Positions 45,201-55,511 of a DNA stretch of 64,000 bases are shown piece by piece. The stretch covers positions 1,376,501 through 1,440,500 of the forward strand of contig JAPWGK010000001.1 in NCBI GenBank assembly GCA_029641185.1, written 5' to 3'. The notes under the pieces were generated by a model. That model saw only the letters and a program-made list of their open reading frames with translations, searched no databases and was not told the DNA's origin. The DNA is from Pseudofabraea citricarpa. Its lineage: Eukaryota > Ascomycota > Leotiomycetes > Helotiales > Dermateaceae. The position numbers and the translations under genes were made by a program. Numbering within the stretch: the first letter of the stretch is position 1; every line of letters begins with the position of its first letter.

Positions 45201-47620
45201 GGCGCTAGTAACCCGAGCAGAGGGGGATCTTTGTGCTTTGGGTGTTGATTCTCCACCAACCTCAATACCACCATTTGCGAGTGACGCAAGTAGTTGTCGA
45301 CGCCGAGCTTCAAATTCAGCATTCTGAGCCACAGCCTTGCTAGACTGCTCAGACAATTCGGCAGATCTCATAGAAGCTCTTACTGCTTCTAGCGCAGCCA
45401 ATGCGTCTTCTGGAGAAGTGTCTGCAGTCACCTCAGCCAGTCGATTTAATTCTTTTATGGTAGTATCTGCAGGCAAGATACCCTTTGCCTGGAACCGTCG
45501 AAGAGTGTTATGACTTCTTCTGCGCTGGTTTCTGGCTTTTGTCGACTTCTTTCCCCGGCCCGATGCCACTTGAGGAGCCCTACTTTGTTTTCTGACCTCG
45601 CTAGAGAGTTTGTTTGAAGTGACGCCATTCGCTGTTTTGCTTGATACTTCCTCTGGCTCTGCGTCCGAATCCGAGCTACTATCGCTGTCGGATGATGAGG
45701 TATCATCAGAATCCTCTTCACTAGATGAATCACTAGAATCTTCGTCTTCAGCACCACTGCTACTGCCACTGCTACTATCCTCTGATTCGTCCTCTTCAGA
45801 AGTCGTATCGCTGGAGATTTCAGTTGCGGATTGCCCACCCTCGTCAACTAAAGATTTGACACTTCGATGCTTAGCTGGTTCATCGATAGCAAACCTAACG
45901 CTTTTGTTACTTGTGATGGATGTTGATCTACTCGTTCTCCGACGCAGCTTTTGTGGCGAAGCTATACTGACTGCCGCAGCCATGTGAGCAAGAGCAGTGC
46001 CGGAGGCGATAGACCCTTCTGGTAGGCCATTTTGATCATAATGGTCAAGTAAAGGGTTGTCTTGCTCAACAGCCTCCTCGGATTCTTCCATATCCATACC
46101 TCCATCTAGGCCTGTAGTCTGCTTGGTGGAAGGTACCTTACGAGTAAGCTTCGATAGGCCATCTTCATTTATGACTTTTAGTTTCAACTTTTGCATTTTC
46201 TTGATAGTGGAAGGTTTAACATTAGATCCAAGAACAACAAAACTTGGCTTGGTATTCGTTGAGCTGGCGATTTCACCTCCGTGCTTCTGGACTAGAGTAA
46301 TTGCCTCATCGGTGGTCATAGTTGGAAGCTCTCCAGCAATGAAGAAGGTTAGACCACTCAAAGCATTATTCGTAATATCATCTGCATCGGACTCGATATT
46401 GCTCATGATAGCATCTTTAAAGTTCTTTTTGCTGTGCTTCTTAGGATGCATTTTGGTTTCAAGTGAAGATGTGCCAGTTCCAATGCGAGAAAATAATTTC
46501 CGAACAGATTTCAGGGATTTCGTAGCCTCGAACTGTCGGTTCAAATTTTCGTAAGTCCTATCCAAATTATTTTCGCTCCCGTTGAACACAAGTTTACACA
46601 CCCTGAGAGGAACTTCTGGGAAAACTTTTTTCAGAATAAAGATCTTCTCTCGGACTGCTCCATCACCTATGTCATATAGAGCATCAGAAGCGTCTTCTTC
46701 TTCAGGCTCCCCCTCGCCATTTTCGATGATATCTTCGTCCGGAAGGCTTTTGTTGTCCTCATCCATATTTTCGGTGTCATTTTCAGGCTCTTGCTCCTCT
46801 GCTGATTGCAAGTCTTCTTCGTCCGAATCGACATCTTGTTCCTCTCCTGGTTCGAAATCCTCATCGTCCTCATCCTCATCGTTGAAATCTGCATGCAAAA
46901 CTAGTTGCCCATTTTCGGCATCCATTTCCTCTTCTGAGTCGCCATCTTGTTCTTCTTCACCAGGTTCAAAATCTTCGTCGTCCTCCTCATCTTCATCATC
47001 GAAATCTGCATGCAGCACCACCTCTTTACTCCGGCTCTCTGTTGGTTGGCCATTCTCAAGCTCCGAAGGAATTTCACTACCGTCTTCGTCTTCGCCATAT
47101 GTAATTCTGCGCTTTTTCCTTGGTGGTATATTGATCTGGGGTCGACCGACAGGTTTTCTCAAGAGCGGTCTTCCGAATGCGACACCGTCTACAAGATGTC
47201 TCCCATCGTTCGAGATCTGGTGTCTGCCAGATATTCTGCGGACTCTCAAATCTGGAGTCAGGAGGGGTCGAATTCTGTCATAAATTTTAGTCCAAGTAAA
47301 ATGGGCATTTAAGACCGGTAGCGCAGAGAAGAATACAAAGTCTGCATCCTCCATTTATAGACTTACATGACTTCATCGTCCTCATGCAGAACCTTTTCGA
47401 CGGGCTGAAAGTGTAGGCATTCATAATTCAATCCGCCTTTGCTGCCCTTGATCTCGACTGCATAGTCTTCCAAGCCCCAATCTCCAGACTCAATTGGGAT
47501 GATCTCGTTGACCTGCTCCAGTAATGTCGAGATTGTCGGCGCGCCAGTTTGCGTATCGATATCCCAGATGATAGGGGTATCAGGCAAAGAATGCCGTCGG
47601 ATGACCAGACGCAGCCTCAT
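42225..47620 (-). CDS. Coilin-like nuclear protein with BRCT domain (candidate)
   Basis: Two exons: 47620-47367 and 47274-42225, giving 1767 residues. The 92-nt intron (GTAAGT, TATGACAG) joins an Ile codon to restore EVIIRPLLTPDLRVRR. Residues 1 to about 95 look like the coilin N-terminal domain (MRLRLVIRR, then a Trp-containing strand, LLEQVNEIIP, DWGLEDYAVE and an E/D turn). About 170-245 is an acidic tract with a duplicated LHADF..DEDFEPGEE unit. About 388-462 reads as a BRCT domain (LSGLTFFIAGELP, HGGEI, VVLGSN). About 570-630 is a Ser/Asp/Glu tract like those of coilin and Nopp140. About 1108-1160 resembles the coilin Tudor-like domain (GMVIAFKQL...SEYRTAVIL...LAKRDRP). The rest is disordered with many SP/TP sites. 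The coilin link is by motif reading only; BRCT is not known in animal or plant coilins. An alternative is a lineage-specific chromatin scaffold. Confidence 0.75.
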
Positions 47621-48072
47621 TGCAGCTCGAGGAATGTGATGGTGGTACAGGTAGAGCTCATGTGTTCTAGGTATGGATGGTGGGGAAGGTGTTGAATGTT
47701 TCTAGCTCGGGGTGACGCGAGGAGTTCGCGTTTGCTCAGAAATGGATTTTGCAGGGTTGAACGCGGGGTGGGGCCGGTAGAATTGATAGACACGATATAA
47801 GTAGTATTCTGACTAGACCGAGTATTATAAGAACCTGCCTTAGCCTCCCACTAATCCATAGACCAAGAGTGCTACTTAATGTTCCTTTTTTCGTGACTTA
47901 TGCTTTTCGACAACTTTAGACCTGTCATGACTCCACTCTTTGATCAAATCTAAATGGCACGGCAATCGGTATTCACAGCCTTGATAAACGAGCTGATCCA
48001 ACAAGTTAGAGACAGAGATATGGAAGTTACGGCCGAAATCCCCCTTGTGTTCATTATAATCATAGTCCATTT
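47621..48072. other. Spacer between rpa43 and the coilin-like gene
   Basis: A 452-nt spacer between two co-oriented minus-strand genes, with the coilin-like promoter. A 66-codon frame at 47876-48076 overlaps the rpa43 stop but has no family character. Confidence 0.55.
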
Positions 48073-49014
48073 TCAATAATTGCGTCTCTGTTTCTTCCCC
48101 ACAGCAACATCCATCGGATCTGGCTCTAATGGAACACCCAAGGATGTTGCACCCAAAGCCCTCGAGCCACCAAGACGCCTGCCAACATTTTCCCGATTTC
48201 GAGTCTCTCCAGCTAGGTCCATCAATGCGTTCTCTTCCTCTTCGTTCAACATGGTACCTTCGATGCTTAGAAACCCTCTTTCTCTGTCATGACTTGATTC
48301 AATATCTCGCACCCTGAATTTTATCGTTCCTTCAACTCTCTTGCCCTCGCCGTCCACATAGTACCCAATGCCATCTTCTGCATACGTTTCACCTGATTGT
48401 GCATTTTCCGCATTGGCCTCCTCCTCAACTCCTACCCATTTCCAATCTGCTGGTAGTCTCTGTCTTTCGATGCTGGCATTGAACAAATTCCAGCAAACTA
48501 TGCCAAGATGCCCTTCGTTCTGCAGGTTGACATAGCCTTCCAATTCAGCTCCCTTCTCAGGCTTGAACAGTAAGAAATCGGCAGTCAACCAAGCCCAGCT
48601 GACAGCATACTCGTCTATACTTTTCAGCAACGTTGAGTCTCCGTTATTGCCATAGGGTACTTCTGATATGCGAGAGTTGCTGTACGAGAGAACAACGCCG
48701 TTGAATGGAGGGTAGTATGTGAGAATGAGCGGGGAGATGTGCTCGGCACACATTCCCTCTAAGGGAAATCTTTGTGAGATTGGTGCTAGTGGAAGGTATA
48801 GAGTGCAGGTTTGTACGTGGAACGGTGATTCATTCGGTGGTGAGGCAGCAGGTAAAGCGTCTACGATGGTTTTTTCTGTGCGGTGCTTTTTGGATTTTGA
48901 TCGGTGGACGTCTTCCCCATGCTCGCGCTTCCTCTTTTTTCCATCATGAGACTTGTGCTTTTTCGACGTAACTGCCGCTGCGATTGGTGATTGCGCTGCC
49001 ATCTCAATTGACAT
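48073..49014 (-). CDS. rpa43: RNA polymerase I subunit RPA43 (A43)
   Basis: A single exon of 313 residues. After a basic Lys/Arg-rich N-terminus (KKHKSHDGKKRKRE) comes a conserved block typical of A43: LYLPLAPISQRFPLEG, then HISPLILTYYPPFNGVVLSYSN. A second domain (about 150-185, GYVNLQNEGHLGIVCWNLFNAS) forms the OB fold shared with Rpb7/Rpc25 stalk subunits. The C-terminal third is acidic and then basic. A43 with A14 makes the polymerase I stalk and recruits Rrn3 in the nucleolus. Length and order match fungal homologues. The preferred start is the first ATG (MSIEMAAQ); Met5 is possible. It is divergent from the J-protein gene. Confidence 0.88.
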   Translation of the reverse strand: MSIEMAAQSPIAAAVTSKKHKSHDGKKRKREHGEDVHRSKSKKHRTEKTIVDALPAASPPNESPFHVQTCTLYLPLAPISQRFPLEGMCAEHISPLILTYYPPFNGVVLSYSNSRISEVPYGNNGDSTLLKSIDEYAVSWAWLTADFLLFKPEKGAELEGYVNLQNEGHLGIVCWNLFNASIERQRLPADWKWVGVEEEANAENAQSGETYAEDGIGYYVDGEGKRVEGTIKFRVRDIESSHDRERGFLSIEGTMLNEEEENALMDLAGETRNRENVGRRLGGSRALGATSLGVPLEPDPMDVAVGKKQRRNY

Positions 49015-49513
49015 ATTCGAGTTTGGTTGATTTGGAGGTTAGAACAAACTCTTTGCGCCTCGAAAACAAAAATCTTTGGAGCAGGGCAGGGATTTGACGC
49101 GGCCGCATATCCGATATGTACTAGCGTCTATTTCATGTCCGCACAAGGTACCTCATGACAATAACTAGGTACTTACCTAGGTAGACATTCATAACATAAC
49201 CTCCAACTATTTCGCAGATTTTTAGTTTCCATTTCTACAAGTTTAAATTTCATGTTCATTGATTTAAAGAGTCAAAACCAGTATATTCTTTTGGTAGTTC
49301 TACCTACCTAAGGCTAAGGTATGGTATCTAGGTAGGTGGCCCGTGCCTCAAATCAACCTGTTCTTTCAGGCCACACAACTAGCGCGGTAGCCTTCCAGGT
49401 CAGCCTTCCCGACATTGAGTCTCCTGGCTGACAGACAACCAACTTGTCCTGACTTTCGACACCTCTTTGCTCCTCTCGTAACATTCGCTTTTTGGCGTTT
49501 GGAGCAGACAAAT
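49015..49513. promoter_or_regulatory. Divergent promoter region rpa43 / J protein
   Basis: A 499-nt spacer between the two start codons. It contains several CCTAGGTA/TAGGTAGG-type elements (exact ACCTAGGT at 49175-49182) and no ORF of interest. Confidence 0.5.
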
Positions 49514-50649
49514 ATGTCAGCCAACATGCTCACATATATGGGCTGGGCGGTTCTGCCAAACGTACGTAGTCGCTCACTTGCTTATAATGTAGACACGTAT
49601 TGATTTATTTGTTTTTCTAGATGGTTAGTGGATGGGTACAAGCTCTCTGGTATGGCATTACCATCAGAGCCGGTGATCCCAAGCCTATTCCAGGATCTCC
49701 AAAGCATGCTTTACACCGGCGGCGCATTCAGATCATTGTCATATCGGCCTACCTACTCTATACAATATATGAAGTCGACTGGAACATAAGAAAAGCTAGC
49801 GACTTCTACCAAGACCTCGGCGTTGCTCATTCAGCAACTGAGCGAGAAATTAAATCAAGATTTCGGCGGCTGGCAGCTATACATCATCCAGACAAGGTCT
49901 CGTCGTCTTCACCTAGCTCAGAAGGTTACTTTGTCCACCTCAAACTCGCCCAGGATACACTCCTCAATCCCGCAAAACGATTTGCTTATGAACGGTTTGG
50001 TCCTGACATGATAAAGTGGCAGAATTGTTCTAGCATAGGCGACTTTGTGCGGCAAAGTATCTCAACGATTTTACCAGGATACGGCGTGGCAGTATTATCT
50101 ATGTACCTGTTAGGACTACTGGGATATTTGAATTGGGGCACATATTGGCGATGGCTCAGTCTACTGATTGTTTGTATTTTTGAGCTTCATACAGTCACCA
50201 GACCAGCATTTCCTACTATCGCCACGAGCTTTCTTAATCCGATACTCACCACATTCTCACATCACCCGCCATACTTGCCATTTCAGCTGCTGCAACTTGC
50301 ACGTCAAGTTAGTATTACGATATTCATTGCATGTGCGCAGATTGGTCCTCTACTTCAACCACCTTCGGCAGCACCCGCTACCAGCGACCCGGAAGCTGCG
50401 TTAAGACAGCAGCTAGATAGGTTAGAGCAGATGGTCAAAAGCGGTGATGTAGAAGCGAGTCGACTTCTAGCAATGGAACTAGCACCTTTTGCAGGGGACC
50501 CAGAGGGTATGAACCTTGTGACGGGAAAAGTAAAAGAATGGCTGGTGCAGAATACGATAAGAAACGATCCTGAGGTTCGCGATGCCATGGGAACTCTGTT
50601 GAAGAAAAGAAGACTAGATGCTCCGGCTGGAGCGAGAGGGAACAGATAG
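49514..50649 (+). CDS. Membrane-bound J-domain (DnaJ/Hsp40) protein, ER type
   Basis: Two exons: 49514-49561 and 49621-50649, giving 358 residues; the 59-nt intron is phase 0 (GTACGT, TTTCTAG). Short hydrophobic stretches near the N-terminus are followed by a membrane helix (IQIIVISAYLLYTIY, about 52-66), then a J domain (about 75-137) with the invariant HPD at residues 105-107. After it come further helices (GYGVAVLSMYLLGLLGYL, WLSLLIVCIFELHTV). A cytosolic-looking C-terminal helix follows (about 285-345), with a basic end. The J domain in a multi-span protein resembles yeast Erj5 and related ER co-chaperones that stimulate an Hsp70; the exact homologue is uncertain. It is 232 nt upstream of pcp1 on the same strand. 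Confidence 0.85.
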
Positions 50650-50881
50650 CTTCTACATGGCATTTACCAATTAATTAATATTGAAACCTACATCCGCCGT
50701 TTGTTTATTAAGTGTTTGTTTATTAAGTAGGTAAGCGGCATGCAATTGACCCATTTTGGAGGTTTGTTTTGAGAGAAATGCGCGTGAGGCTAAAAATCAA
50801 TCTTGTGTGACATCCAACCTTCCACCTAGATTTCCCTTATTTCCCTCCCTTTCCTTGAAATTACGACCTCAAGACTCGAGA

Positions 50882-51860
50882 ATGTCGATGCATGGCAAGA
50901 TGTATCGTCTGCAGAAACAGTCAATGCAGCCAGTATCTTTGGTATGCATAATCAAGGAATGCTATTTGGGCGTGGTACTAACGCGTCTAGATCTGGCGTT
51001 TTCCCTTTCAGCCATTATGCCCATCTCAACGCATAGGAGTCCAGCATTTGCGGAACTGCTCCGTTCGAGGAGAATTGCGAAGGACCTTTGGTTCGATACC
51101 AATCAGTCAAAAGTATCGTTGGCCATTGTTCACTCGACCACCACCACCACCATTCTCTAGGAACAACCCAAAGGCCCAAACCGCCCAATCTTCCGCACAT
51201 ACCGCCGTTTTCGTCGTAGGGGTATTCGTCAGCGCAAGTGTCGCAGTATGGTTGATTCAAACGCAGCGTCTGCCTCAAATGTCAGATCAAGGGTGGAAGC
51301 GTTGGGACATGAAGAAAGATACTGAATCAGACTGGCGGAACCCCGAGTACTTCGACGATCACTTCGTCTGCTCGCTCAAGAATGTTCGCGAGGGTAGATA
51401 CTATACTCTATTGACGTCGACATTCATGCATCAAAAGTGGTGGCATCTTGGAGTAAACATGCTAGGTCTTTGGAGTGTTGGTAGAACGATGGCCCTTCTC
51501 TGCGGAATCCCCAACTTCCTCGTTTTATATTGTGGAGGCGGCATCGCTGGTGGTCTTGCCAATTTATACACAATGCGTCAAAGAGAGGCTTATTCTGAGC
51601 AACATGGAGGAATTGGTGCTTCGGGAGCTATACTGAGCTTGTACACAGCTCTTGCCTGCATCATCCCTAAAGCTACGGTACGGATTGGATTTATCCCCAT
51701 GCCTATGATGGCTGGGACGGCTGCTACTGTGGCCGTCAGTGTCTACGCTTTGAGAGAGAACATTTTGCCCAGCATTGGTCATGCTAGTCATCTTGGTGGC
51801 ATGGCTTTTGGAGCTCTTTGGTGGCTGGTTGCCTTACGGAGGGGCTTTGTGTTTCGCTGA
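50882..51860 (+). CDS. pcp1: Mitochondrial rhomboid protease Pcp1/Rbd1
   Basis: Two exons: 50882-50941 and 51012-51860, giving 302 residues (intron GTATGC...CTTTCAG, phase 0). The basic, Gln/Arg-rich N-terminus suits a mitochondrial presequence. A first helix (VFVVGVFVSASVAVWLI) precedes the rhomboid core. Family signatures are HLGVNMLGLWSVG in the second core helix, catalytic Ser224 in GASGAI, and catalytic His280 in SHLGG. Pcp1 is an inner-membrane intramembrane serine protease that cleaves Mgm1/OPA1 and Ccp1, controlling mitochondrial fusion and morphology. Met7 is a possible alternative start. Confidence 0.93.
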
Positions 51861-53233
51861 GGCCAGTCATGGAAGACATTTTCTTATTTCTGGATGTTGG
51901 GATTCTTCCACTAATTTTGCTATTTTAGCTACCTAAGTGCCCGCTGGTGCATGCATGGCTAGATAGTTACACGATGCGAAAAATTACACTTTGAGATAGA
52001 GTGAAGCGTGAACAAGTTGCCGGAGTTGGAGCTATGACTAGTTCCCACGCAACGTTTTACTAACAGTTTTACTAACAGGCTTACGGCATTAGAACGGTCA
52101 TCGGGCTGCGACCATACAGTACAGTAGAAATGCATGTGTTATGCGCGCGTGCTGCGGATATTCCAGCAAACCCCGCTGCGTTCGGTTACGCAAGGGCCTG
52201 TATGGAGGGTATGGTATGGGTATTCCTCTTGCTGTCCAAAACTCGCAGGGTGCTTTTCCCTTTTCCCATACTGTAGTAAAACACGTTGTTGTTCTCCACA
52301 GAGCTAGCTATGTTGCATCCGTCCAACTAACCTCCCGAATCCCGATATCAAAGTCATAATATTAAAGTAAGGTTCTTCGGATCATCGTCGGCTAAGATAC
52401 ATACAGTAGGTGTAGGTAGGTAGAAGCATCGAGGTCCTTAGCTGTTTAGCTATTCAGCTATGGTACATACAGTAAGCAGGTAAGTAGAGAGGGAATACAT
52501 AGGTAAGAACAATCAATAATATCCCTCATCTGCCCATCCATCTTCTTATCCTCCCTTCCTCCCATCCTCCCATCCCCAGTGCCACTCTCACCGTCTTTCC
52601 TCCAATGCTGTTGTTGGCTCTGGCTGCCCAATCCCACCAGTGCAGCAGCTCGCAAGTGCCTGATCCGAGTCAATCAAGCTTTGCCTCCCTCGTGGGAAAC
52701 ATAGTCGCTCATTCCACGTGTTCTCATTGGTCGGCGCCCGTTCGCTAGCAGTAGTGCCACCGCTGCGGTACCGGTACCTCGCGGAGACGAAAGACTCTGC
52801 TGTTCGCATTTCTTCACAACAAAGATCATTAATAGTCTTGCAGTCTTGCGGCCACCGTCGTACACCGGGAGGAAGAAGGAAGAAGGTTCGGACGCAGTTG
52901 TTGAAGCAGGTTGAAGGAAAAGTAGTGCAGGAAGCATTATATCACGCAGGTCCGGAATTCAAGATGTGAGTTGTCAATATTTCCTTTGCGCCGATGCAGT
53001 CGTCCAGTTCAGTAAATCACCGTGTCGCCTTTCGAGGATGTCGTCCGCTGCAGCCCATCGAGCCATGTCGCGCAACCACAAGAACGACGACGACGACCGA
53101 ATATTCCAACCACGCTCCCTCGCGTTGCACAGATCGCATGCATCCTGCGCGCTGACGGAGACCTGTCGCCGTCGAATGCAACCTTGATCCATCAGCCTCA
53201 CAGGCCGTTTGCGCCGTCAACATCGTCGCAAAC
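51861..53233. other. Intergenic between pcp1 and the zinc-knuckle gene
   Basis: 1.4 kb containing the pcp1 3' flank and the promoter and leader of the gis2-like gene. Frames around 52.5-53.2 kb exist on both strands, but their composition is that of GC-rich leader sequence. No further gene is supported. Confidence 0.55.
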
Positions 53234-54172
53234 ATGCCTGCCACGACCATCGAGGAATGGCTGGACCAGAAGATCACTGAGGTGATGCCTCATCGATGCA
53301 AAACGATCATCCGGGAATGGACTACGGAAGATGGCGCATTTATCACTTGCCGTGCTGACGATGGAACCAAACAGACCCATAAATTAGTCGCCATGTCGTC
53401 TCTATCTCGTCGCGCATGTTATAAGTGCGGTAACGTTGGGCATTACGCTGAGGTCTGCTCTTCCGCTGAGCGCCTCTGCTACAACTGTAAGTCAGGCAAC
53501 TGGAGCTGGTCTGCGCGGCCGAGAATGAGCTCTGACAATACACAGGCAAGCAGCCAGGGCACGAGTCTAACGGATGCCCTTTGCCAAGAACCACCGAAGC
53601 AAAGCAATGCTATCATTGCCAGGGTCTAGGACACGTTCAGGCTGACTGCCCAACTCTGCGCCTTAGCGGAGCTGGTACTAGTGGCAAATGCTACAACTGT
53701 GGACAGCCAGGACATCTTGCGGTATGTGAACAGAGCTGGAGTGTGCGGGGATTATACTGATGGTGAAAAGCGCTCTTGCCCAAGCCCAGCTGGTCCAGGT
53801 GCCGTTCCAGGCGCTGGCCGTGGGTTCGGAGCTCCTCGTGGTGGATTCGGAGGTGGATTTGCTCCCCGCGGTGGATTTGCTGGAGGGCCTCGCCCAGCAA
53901 CTTGCTACAAGTGTGGTGGACCAAACCACTACGCCAGAGATTGCCAGGCCTCTAGCATGAAATGCTACGCCTGTGGCAAGCTCGGTCATATATCTAGGGA
54001 CTGCACCTCACCAAACGGTGGTCCCTTGAACACTGCTGGTAAGACTTGCTACCAGTGTGGAGAGGCTGGCCATATTTCTCGGGATTGCACAAAGAATGCT
54101 GCAAATGGAGAGGCTGCCCCTGAAGTCATCGACAACACCGCTGCTGTTGCTCCCATCGCTCCAGTCGCTTAA
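53234..54172 (+). CDS. gis2: Seven-CCHC zinc-knuckle nucleic-acid-binding protein (Gis2/CNBP type)
   Basis: Three exons: 53234-53486, 53546-53721 and 53771-54172, giving 276 residues; starting at the inner ATG 53393 (MSSLSRRACYKCG) gives 223, which corresponds to the usual family start. Seven C-x2-C-x4-H-x4-C knuckles follow, for example CYKCGNVGHYAEVC, CYHCQGLGHVQADC and CYQCGEAGHISRDC. The second knuckle spans the first junction, where a Cys codon is split; the fourth spans the second junction. Between knuckles 4 and 5 lies an RGG-like Gly/Arg/Phe stretch. Gis2 and human CNBP bind G-rich mRNA and promote translation, and localise to polysomes and stress granules. The 53-residue extension (TIEEWLDQKIT...) is open, begins at a good ATG context, and may be real or a leader effect. 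Confidence 0.9.
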
Positions 54173-55511
54173 GTAATACTTGCGACCTCCATTGTTCGAT
54201 AGGCCTCGATGAACTATCGTTCAATCTGTGGAATCGGTCATCGGGTTTCCTTTTTCTGTAATTGGACATAAATCACCACCACTCTTTCTTGCATAACGGC
54301 TCGGCATACAAAATCGACTATTATAACATCACGGTTTGCTTTTCGGCGCTTGGTCCTCCTACGTTTTCTACATGCACTCAAACAAAAGCCTTTTGCTCGA
54401 TATCATTTCCTACCATTAACGAAACTACAACCCGAGATACCTTGATACCGTTACGACTGAATGCCATGCCGAATCTCAACAGAGTCTCCGCATTAACAGC
54501 GCTGTTCAAGTCACAAGCCTGTTTACGGAGATTTTGTGTGGAGAGGCGAGGAGACTGATGGATGGAGGTAGAATTGAGAAAAGTGGACGGGCGGTCGATA
54601 GGGGGATAGATTGGATTGAAGAAGTATTTCAAGTGGAGTGGAGAGACCTTCGATAGCAGCAACGTGGTATACGTACAGATCCCTACGCTGAGTAATTATA
54701 ACCTTTTCTTGAAAACAAGGTCTGCACTGTTCTTTGCAATCATGGTTCCTGTGAGTGACTGGACTGGGTATTTGAGCGAGAAGTAGTTCTATGACCTCAT
54801 TCAAGTTAGAATAACATCACAAGTGGTCCTCAGGCTATCTAGGATAGCTGAAGTTTCTTGGAGTGCACGTGTACAGAGTACCAATATCTGCCTAGTTCAT
54901 CGTACCTTGCATCCCAAGGCATGCACATTTATAGAATTGGTTGGATGAGGTACAGCATGCACTGGACGTTCCGATTATAAGTCATTCAATTACTGGTCAG
55001 TCACCAGGGATGAGGATGCAGCTGGATGTTCTTGTAAGAGATCTGTGTGATAGTCGGCATAGTGGGTAGGTTCTTGGGTGTTGACTCTGGACTGGTGCGT
55101 AAGTGTGCAATATGTTGGAGCTTTAACTCCTCAGAGTTGAAATCAATTGCGCACACAGTAAAACACGTGCTCCCACTCGCGTCCCTGAATGCAAATTCTT
55201 CCAGGCAACCTCTTACAACACTCACAACACTTCCCTCACATCTTATCAAATGTTCAGTGTTGCCTGCTGCACTCTTGACATCTCAAAGTGGCCCTAAACC
55301 AAGATTGACATCATAAGTATTGCATTCTGTATTGTATCTGGTCTGATCCTCTCCTTCACTGCCTAGATTTTACAATCCGCCAAAGAGCCTACACAAGAGA
55401 AGTGAGCCATCTGCACACACCTGATTATCATTCTACACATCTCTATACATTATTTGTTCTCTCTCGGCTTCTTTCAACATCGCAGTTTTCTAGGAAGCAA
55501 AAAGCGCGATC
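54173..55511. other. Intergenic upstream of dmc1
   Basis: The 3' flank of the zinc-knuckle gene and the dmc1 promoter region. Short frames only; no recognisable feature. Confidence 0.6.

Noticed and set aside
46582..47283. Plus-strand frame of 233 codons with poly-Ser
   Set aside because: Antisense of the acidic region of the coilin-like gene; Asp/Glu codons read as Ser in reverse.
47876..48076. Small frame of 66 codons overlapping the rpa43 stop
   Set aside because: Different frame from rpa43, no conserved motif; cannot be distinguished from chance.
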